A DNA stretch of 64,000 nt, taken from the NCBI GenBank assembly GCA_023079485.1, contig CM041084.1, forward strand, positions 128,027,292 to 128,091,291, given 5' to 3'. A program made the translations under genes and the position numbers. The notes under the pieces are model-generated. The model ran no database searches. It was given only the letters and a program-made list of their open reading frames with translations, and was not told the origin of the DNA. This document shows positions 13,801 through 22,800 of this stretch, piece by piece (positions within the stretch are counted from its first letter, which is position 1; the number at the start of each line of letters is the position of its first letter). Origin of the DNA: Archilochus colubris (lineage: Eukaryota > Chordata > Aves > Apodiformes > Trochilidae).

Positions 13801-16800
13801 CTATACACTTTTGTAAAAAATCCATCCCCAGCATTCCTGTATGTCCCTTCATATGCTGCTCTAAGGTCTCCCTGGAGCCTTCTCTTCTCCAGGCTGAGCA
13901 ATCCCAACTCCACAGGGTGCTGCAGCCCTCTGATGATCTTTGTGGCTCTCCTCTGGGCTCATTCCAACAGCTCCATGTCCTTTTTGTGCTGGGGACTCCA
14001 GAGCCTTGCTCAGTACTCCAGGTGGGGTCTTACAAGAGCAGTGTTGAGGAGAAGCCTTTCCCCTGACCTGCTGACCATGCTTCTTTTGTTGCAGACCAGG
14101 ATACCAACAGTCAGACAGTCTTTTAGCACTTACATTAAAAATTTCAAATACAAATGTTTTAAAAGACAGCCTACAAAAACCTACTAAGACACTGAAATAC
14201 AGATAGCTTTTAGGAATGTGAACATGTTTTTCCTATTGAAAAGACTATAAAACTGTATGTAAAGGATGTGTTTGGCTGCTGCCTTTCTAAATGGTGTCTT
14301 AATATTTTGATTTATAGTTTTCTGCACAGAAATATTCTGTTCCTGAAACTTCCAAACCAGTCAAAAATTCCAACTTTCTGAGTTAAGAGGGCAAAGCAAT
14401 AAAGTAACCATTTTTTCGGAGAAAAATGAGGCTGTGAATGTTAATTAAATGTCTCTCTCTCACAATATTTTTGTCTTCTAAGTGCTCACTTGCACTGTAA
14501 CTGACTGACAGCAAGGCAGGACTTAAATGCTCAGCCTTATCAGATAGCAAGTTGAGCTGCCTTTGGGTGAGTAAATGTTGGAAGATAGATGTTGGAAGGA
14601 AGTGGCACAGCAACCAGCTTTGAGGATAAATAAGACTTGGTCTTTTCATGGCAGTCATTTGTGAGCTGCTTCTCTGTGGAAAAGTCAGATGAATGCAACT
14701 TCTTGTTCTCCACAGCTGGAAAACATCTTGGATATCAATATCACCCAGATTGGTATTGATGAATGTGTGACAGCAAACTGCACTTATAGCACTGGATGCA
14801 TCAGCAAGCATGAACAGAGTCATCTGCCAACAATCACCAAAGCTGGAAGCTTTTCACTGGTGTCTGTGACAGTCCTCAGCCAGGCTGTCTGTGGCTGTGC
14901 AGCTCGGGAGAGTCCTCACCTCTCCTGCTCCTCATACCAGACAAATCCCTGTCTCAATGGTGGCACATGCATGGATACTGATTTTGGCTACAGGTTGGTA
15001 AAGCTCTGTCTGGTTTGCAAACCTAGTTCAGTCTGCAAGAGGGGGGCTGGAAGCTTGTCTTCTCACTGTGACAGGTCTGAATTTTGTTATACTTCACACA
15101 CAGATCTTGCAAATAAACCTCTCTCTTCAAATAGGTACTTAGGTTCATCATAGCCTCTGGGAAAACCTTGGGAAGTTTGCAAGATGCATCAGTTCCTTTA
15201 AAGTCGTCCTTCAAAAAGCTCTTGTTTTGTGCAGGCTACTTTGATGTTGTTAAACTTTTAAATCATGTCACTTATGTCACCTAATAACCTTTTCCCCACA
15301 TTCCTTGTGTCATTTTTTTTTCTCCAAAAATGACATCTCATAGATAAAATAACATAAAGGTGAAAAAAATTATGGGAATACAGTAGTTCAGAATGAGCCT
15401 GCTCCCCTTCCAGAAGACAAACCTTAAGTACATTTGCTTAAAAATGGTAATCCCGACACAGGAAAGCAGAAACTACTTCCAGTCTCTTCTGAGCACCCTT
15501 GATAGGGTTGACAGGACTCAGACTGAACCTGCCAGAAGCCCTGGTCATAGTAAAGATCTGTATCTGACACAGCTACTTGGATATAATCAGGGAAATTTTG
15601 CTGCCCAGAAGCATTAGGTAGGCTCTGGCACCTGTCATTTGCTCAGGGCTGTGGCTTCTTTACTTATGCTCCATTTTTATTGGGTTTTTTTGAGTGATCA
15701 TTTTCTTCATCCTACCCCTGTCGCTCTGCTCATTAGGTGCCAGCAATCTATGGGAAGCAGAAACTAAGAAATAGGGGTTCAACTGTTTACCTCCTGTCCT
15801 GACTATTTTTGTTGCTCTTTTATTTCGCCCCTTACAGTTTGGGGTTTTTCGTTTGCTTGGCTTTTTGGGGGGTTTTTTGTTTTGTTTTGTTTTGTTATTG
15901 TCATGCTGTGATTATTCTTTTCTACAGCATCCCCAGAGTATTAAGAACCTTGAGCACCTGTTTTTACCTAGTGTAAAGGAAGTAGCCCAGTAAGTAGCTT
16001 GCAATAACAGTGAAGTTGTCAAGATCCACAAATGTCATCCCTTTTGTTAGTTTTTTCAGGGTCATGTTACACACCCTTCCTTTTCTTTCCCTGTCAACAT
16101 TAAAAAGTGTTTAAACAAGCTGAAAACTAAGTCTAGTGAAAAGGAGGCTCTCACCTTTGCCGAAGAGATCAGAGGTTTTCAGGTGCTTTGTGTATTACGT
16201 CGTGTCCCTCATTTGTTCACAGAATTATTCTTGCCTAAACATACTATTATTTAGAACTAAAGCTAAATTGTGTTTGTACAAACAAGTCAATAGGGAACAT
16301 CTCATGATAAGAGTTTTGCTAGTGCTTAACCTTCACTACAGCCTAAGCTACATGGGCTCCTGTGTTTGAAGTGGGGAGCCCTGCTGTGGGCAGAGCCCTT
16401 CGTGACTTCTGCTTGGATGGAGGATTTTCACTTCTCTTTAATTCTTTTACAGCTGCAAATGTTCTGCAAATTTCCATGGACCAGACTGCCAGCAGACAAA
16501 ACACAGCTTCAGAGGCCATGGTTATGCCTGGTTCTCTCCCCTGAAGCCTTGCTTTGAGAGCCGCATCTCCTTGGAGTTTATCACTGAAGTCGCCGATGGC
16601 CTTCTGTTCTACCATGGACCAGTGGCACCAGGGCAGCCTGGGGAACAGGAAGATTTCATTGCTTTAGGTTAGCAGCTTACAGAGTATTTGTTCTTTGTGT
16701 TTGTGTAAAGGTGAGATTGTATTTGTTGAATGTACTCGTTGACAGGGTTTTTTTTATAAAAGGTTCAGAAAGTTAGTTTTGGAGAAAAAGGTGAGTCCAG

Positions 16801-19800
16801 AAAAATGTGCCAGCCTGTATCCTGTGATAGAAGTTGGATTATTTTTGAACTGGCTAAAGAACTCCTCCAACTAAAACCTATCTGCAACAATTAGTTCATC
16901 TGTGTTTGCATGGGAACGTGGTTGGTGCATATCCAGTAAGAGTCTCTTTTTGCAGAGCTCTCCAGAGGCATTCCTTCACTGACCATCAGCCACAGCTCTG
17001 GTGAGATTTTGCTGCAGCTGTCACAAAAAGTCAACGTTGCAGATCGCCGCTGGCACAATATAAAAATTATAAATGATGGAAAGGCAAGTATAAATACAGA
17101 CAATCCTGTGAAACCACTAATTCATATATCTAGTTATCCCTCCTAAATCCTGCCAACCCTCTGCAGATCTTTCATCAATGAGGTTTTCATCATCTCTGGA
17201 GCAGCAGGGATTGAAGTTGGTCAGCTCAGAAATCCCCTTAGTCTTGAGGCCGTGAAGCAGAACAAAGCCTGTAAAGTCTAATCCAATTTTGAAATGTGTT
17301 CTGCAACTTTTTTTTAAATTTAATGACCCACTTTGACCACAGAGTTGTGATAATTCAAGGGAAAATATTGGACTGATGGAGTGAAATATCCTTAATTATT
17401 CTGTGCAAGAAACTCTGCCCCACCAAGTCACTTTAGACATGCAGAACAAAGAAAAAAGATATGCTTTTGTGTAAGGGAAGATCCTGCTTTTGTGACCATC
17501 TTGCTGACATAAGGTATCTGCTAGGCTCCCCCGTATGACAAGCTGGGGGCCAATTCAGGATCTGGGATAGGGAGCCTGGCAGACTGTCTCTTCTACTAGA
17601 CTGTCTCTGGATTCTATTTTGGCAGAAAACTCCAAGAAAATCCCATCTTCCCTCTACCATGTCAGTGACTTGGTGTAGTCAGATCTTTCTTTTGTGTGGC
17701 TTCTTAGTTATACACCATAAGCAGTAACCTTCCAGACTAGTAGGTGGAAGTGTTTCATTAGTTTAAAAACACTTCCTGCCCTGTAATTACTAGTTACTAT
17801 TCCCCCTTCTGCTATGTGAAAGAAAATGTGTAATTAAAATGTGTGGACATCTCTGGACACAATTGTTTTAAATAATTGATGCATTTCCCTAGAAAGTGAA
17901 GCTGATTCTTGACCACTGCATAAATGTCTCAGTTAGAGACAATGACAGTGCCACTAAGATCTCCCAAATGGATCTGTCAGCCTGTGAAGCCTCTGCAGAG
18001 ACTGTGGGATCTCAAAGGTAAAATATATATACATATAAAATAAAAATCTGGAAACATAATTGCTCAAAAGAGTGAGGAAAAGGGGGTGTGTGGGGTGTGT
18101 GTGAAATTCATCTAAGTTTCTGTATACTGAATGCCACTAATTTTTTCTTTCTTTCTTTCTCTCCCTTTCTCTCCCTTTCTCTCCCTTCCCTCCTTCCCTT
18201 CAGCATGGGTAGGCTCTTCAGTGGCCATCAGCCCCTGCAGCTGGGTGGAGTTAAGAAGACTTTGCCTTACTACATTTCACAAAGGCACTTCAGAGGGTTT
18301 GTTGGCTGCATTGGTAATGTCATTGTTGATAGTAAGGTAGGTAGGGCTGCTAAGACCAGTCTAGGGTTAAGTAGCTTTAACTGCAGACACCTGGTGCTTT
18401 TCTTTGGTTTGTTTTGGGTTTTTTTCCAGGTTTATGACTTAGAGCATCCTGCAGAGTCCTTGAACAGTGCTCCAGGCTGTGTTCTTACGGATGAAATGTG
18501 TCAGAGCAGTATGATGGCTTCCTGTGGTGTCCATGGCAAGTGTGTTGGTGGTTGGAATTTCTTTCAGTGTGACTGTTTCCCAGGATATTCTGGACCAGCC
18601 TGTGACAAAGGTACTGCACCCTCCAGGGAGAAAATGGGACTGCACATTTTTTAACAGTGAGCATTACTAACCATAGGACTAAACTACTGAAAGAAAAACT
18701 AGATTTAGACATTATGTGATTGTCCCTTTCCTAGCTAAATTCAGTATCCTTGATTTGTTCTTTTTCTAATTAGCTTGGCAGTGGGGATTTGCTTTCCATG
18801 ATGCGTTTTTACCGTTAAAGCTTCTTAAGAACTAAAATCCTGACATTCAGAACAGCTTATTTCTCAAACTGTGGAGACCTGAATGAGCACTAATTTCTGA
18901 GATTTTCTCTTGGATTTTGTGTGTGTTGTGCTTAGTGCTTCCAGAATGGGCTTTTGGAAGGGACAGTTGGATTCATTATGAGCCGAGAAGCATCCTCAGC
19001 ACCCAGAGCACTCAGGTCCAGCTGATGGTGCGGACCCGCATCTCCCATAGCACCCTGCTCAGCTTGGCCTCTGCAGATGGAAATGGGTACATCCGACTGG
19101 AGGTGAGCACTCCAAATGCCATTCTTGTTTCAGTGATCTTTCTTTGTCATGGAGTACTCCAGTAAAAGAAAAGGATGCATTTTCTAATCAAGGACACATA
19201 TTCATTGATGTAATAAAAAGCAAGACTTTTCCTTTTTTGAAAAAGACTGTTTTGCCTTTTCCCTTTGTTTCTATCTGCCTCTGGCTACAAGACCTGTCTC
19301 TACACTCTTGTTGAAAAAAGCTTTTTGGATTATATTAGTTAGACAGAAGTTAATTAATCCTATTTTAACAGGAGAGTCAGCTGGGAAGACTTAGAGGTAG
19401 ACATCAATAGGGAGAAGACTGATGAAAGTTCATCTGAGTTAGAAGAATGGCCTGTAAAGACAAGACATTCCTGGAACTGCAGTTTTCTTGCAATAATTTT
19501 TATCTGGGAATAAAGCCTTTAAAGGCAGGAGTGACATTTTTATTTTAAACACTCAAGTCCATTTCTTGAGGTGGGATTGTTTAATTACATTTGGAAGTGC
19601 ATTTCTGTTATTAAAGGTCTTTATCATTTTCCTCTAGGTGGTTGAGGGTTTTTTTAGTGTTAACTTCAGCTTGGGAGACAAAAATCACTCTCTGAGAATG
19701 AGGACATTACGTATAAACAACGGGCAGTGGGTTCTCCTGACCATGGAGCGCTACAACAATGAATTTACCCTGCGCATTAACAGTGGTGGAGGTGACCAAG

Positions 19801-22800
19801 AAGTGACCTCTGTCTTGGGTACAAACAGGTGGTTTGAAATGGATTGGGCAACCATCGTGCTAGGAAACCGCCTTCCCAATCATTCAGAGAGCGATTTCCA
19901 AGGTAAGTGACAAGATGGGTTCCCCAGAGGAGGGAATTAAAGCCTAAAAGTGACATCTTTGAGTGTATTGGAGAGTCTAAAACCCATACTGTGATCTTCA
20001 TTCTCCTTTTGCTTCAGAATGGTTTAAGGAATATATACAACATCTCCTGGTAGGAGGAGAAGGATTTGTGAGGCAATTCACAGTACAACCTCCACTTCTT
20101 GGGGGACTGGAGTGCTGGGACTGGAGCTTGTTCCTCAACAGAAGATAGCTTTTTTGATTCTGTTGGTTCTCATTCAGCCCTGTTTTTAAGATTCTGTTTT
20201 AAATCTAGATTAATTTATTATTTTTTTAATAAATAAATTAATAATTAATTTTAAAATAATTTAGTGGAGCTGTTCTGATTCACAACACAGTTCTGCTAAA
20301 CACTATATCGGTAAAACCAAGTTGTTGTGTATTTTCCATCACTAGATCAGCCAGGGCACATATGCACATGTCCTGTAGCTCTTCTTCTGAAACAAAACTA
20401 TATAACTATATAAAACTATATAACCAGATCTTGTTAAAAAATGTTTAAATTTTTCTACAATGCTCTGAGGTCTCCTGAATATGTTTTGGTGGGCAAGGCT
20501 TGCTAATTGAACCTATTCCTCTTTGTACTCCCCTAATCTGATGCAGGTTGCATGAGGGATGTGCAGCTGAATGGTCAGCCACTTCTTGTGGAAGGCAGAA
20601 GCACGGAGTTTGGCTTAGTTCTGAGGAGGCAAGGTGTCACCATGGGATGCCACTCCAGTGCCTGCAGCAGCCAGCCCTGTTACAGCCCTTTCCTCTGTGT
20701 AGACCTGTGGAGAAAATACGAATGCCGGTACAGCAGACTCTTGTTTTCATCCAGGGATGGTTGGGAAGGTCTTTCTTTCTACCTCAGATCAGGCAACTTG
20801 CTTCTATCAGTGAAACTCCCTACTGCTGCTGGCCAGAGAGAGGAATTCCAAGGGCAAATCCTACACCCCATCTAATCTCTTCTCATGGCCCAAACTTGTC
20901 TTTTGCTGCAAGTCTGATAGTGAACCTACTTACTCCCACTTTTCCATGTTGAGATCACAGGTCTGTGAGGAAGTGAAATGTCCTTTGATAAAAGGTGGAT
21001 TGCAAAAGCTTTGGCCTCTCCACTGTGTGAAAATATGTTTTCTGATATAGCATATATATGTCATGTGTGTATATACAATGTATAAAATATATTGCTTATA
21101 CGATATATATTTACATACATTTTCTGTAAAGAAGTTGAAATGAATCATACATAGCATAAACCAATGAGATTTCCAAAATTAGACTGTCACAAGGAATGCA
21201 CACAAAACTGTATTCTAAAACTGGATGCCCAGGGTCAGAACCACAGCCCATCAGCTGGTATCCTACAGTTAGTTCCTTGGAGAAAATCCACTCTTTAAAG
21301 AAAATTTTCAAAATAGATATTAAAATATGCAACTCAAAATACAGACATTTATGATTAGAAAAAAAACCACACATGCAGTACTAGGAGAAGGAGCCACTTC
21401 AATTTTTTAAATTCAGCCAACATTTGGCAATTCTGAGGTGATTAATTGCTGAAAGAGGCTGTGAGATAGTTTTAAGTGTGTGTCCTGGGATACTCCTTTC
21501 TTTGGTCTTGTGAAAGAACAGTATGAAGGCTCTTCTATTTACTCACTAGTATTTCTTCTTTGGATTGCAGGAAAGTAGGTCTATGCTTCTCTTCCTGCAT
21601 GGCCTCTCCAATTACATACCACAAGAAATGATTTTTTTTTTGCCAATTTAAGTCCTAAAAGACGAGGTGGGTCATTCTGAGGAGGTCAATGACATCTCTT
21701 TTGCAAAGATCCAGATGAACATCACAAAGCTTATACTAAGAGCTTGCTAACGCCACCAAGCTCAGGCATTCATTTCCTATCAGGGGTTTTGAACAGGTTT
21801 GTAGAAACAGAGTTAGTCTGTTCAGGAGCCAAACAGACTCCTGTTTATTAACAAACTTCCTTTCTAAAATGAAGGTGTGAAGCTCTTCTGTATATATTTT
21901 AGATGGGGAAAGCAGAACATATGTTCATGTTTTCATAAGCCTACTAGCCCACTGTTTGTACATTTATTTTGTACTCTCAATATGGATTTGTGGTTTCCTT
22001 GACAAGACTTTAATACTGGCTTTAAAGAAATAATAACAAACTTTGGACAAAACAACATATCACACCAGGAGCTTTGCTTGCCTAAAAGGTCTCTTCTGCT
22101 TTTGCTGTTCAGGTGTCCAGCTGGGAAAGTGGAAGTGACTGACAACCTTACAGGGCTCAGACACTGTACCTCATCACCTTGTGGACAATGGACCTGTAGA
22201 AATGGGGGTACCTGTGTGGCTCAATCCCAAGACAAGACCATCTGCCAGTGCCCTGAAGGTTATAAGGGAAGATGGTGTGAAATCAGCCAGGTGAAGGCTG
22301 GAAGACCTGTTGGACTCAGCTCTGGGTCTATTCTGGCAATCAGCATGTGCCTCCTTGTCTTCTTAGGTAGGAAAGCAAGTACTTTTTACTTTCTTTTTCA
22401 TCTTTTGCCTTGTTCCATTAAATCAAGTCTTTACCCTTCGACACTGTGATCAGTATTTCACTTTTTCTGGAGATCACCAGTTGGGAGTTCATTTGAGAAA
22501 GCTAAAAAACAGTCATCAGCACATAGTTAGAATTTACTTGTTTTGAAGCCAGTTCAAGCAAATTTAGGACTTCTCTCTTTCAAAATAACATATTTTCAGT
22601 CCTTCTTAAATAAGAGCTTTCTATCTATGTGTGAGAATCTGTGTGCAGCCACAGCAACCTGCAACTCCCACTTGCCCCAAGCCCTTGCATTAGTATAAGG
22701 TAGGACCTATAGTACATTCTACTCATATATTAGGAAGGCAGAGATCTTTCTCTAGAAAGTTTATGATCTTAACAGGCAAGCATCAATAGAAGTGTGAGGC

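Noticed and set aside
13549..14187. 212-codon + strand frame
   Set aside because: It is the antisense of a CR1 fragment, with no protein signature.
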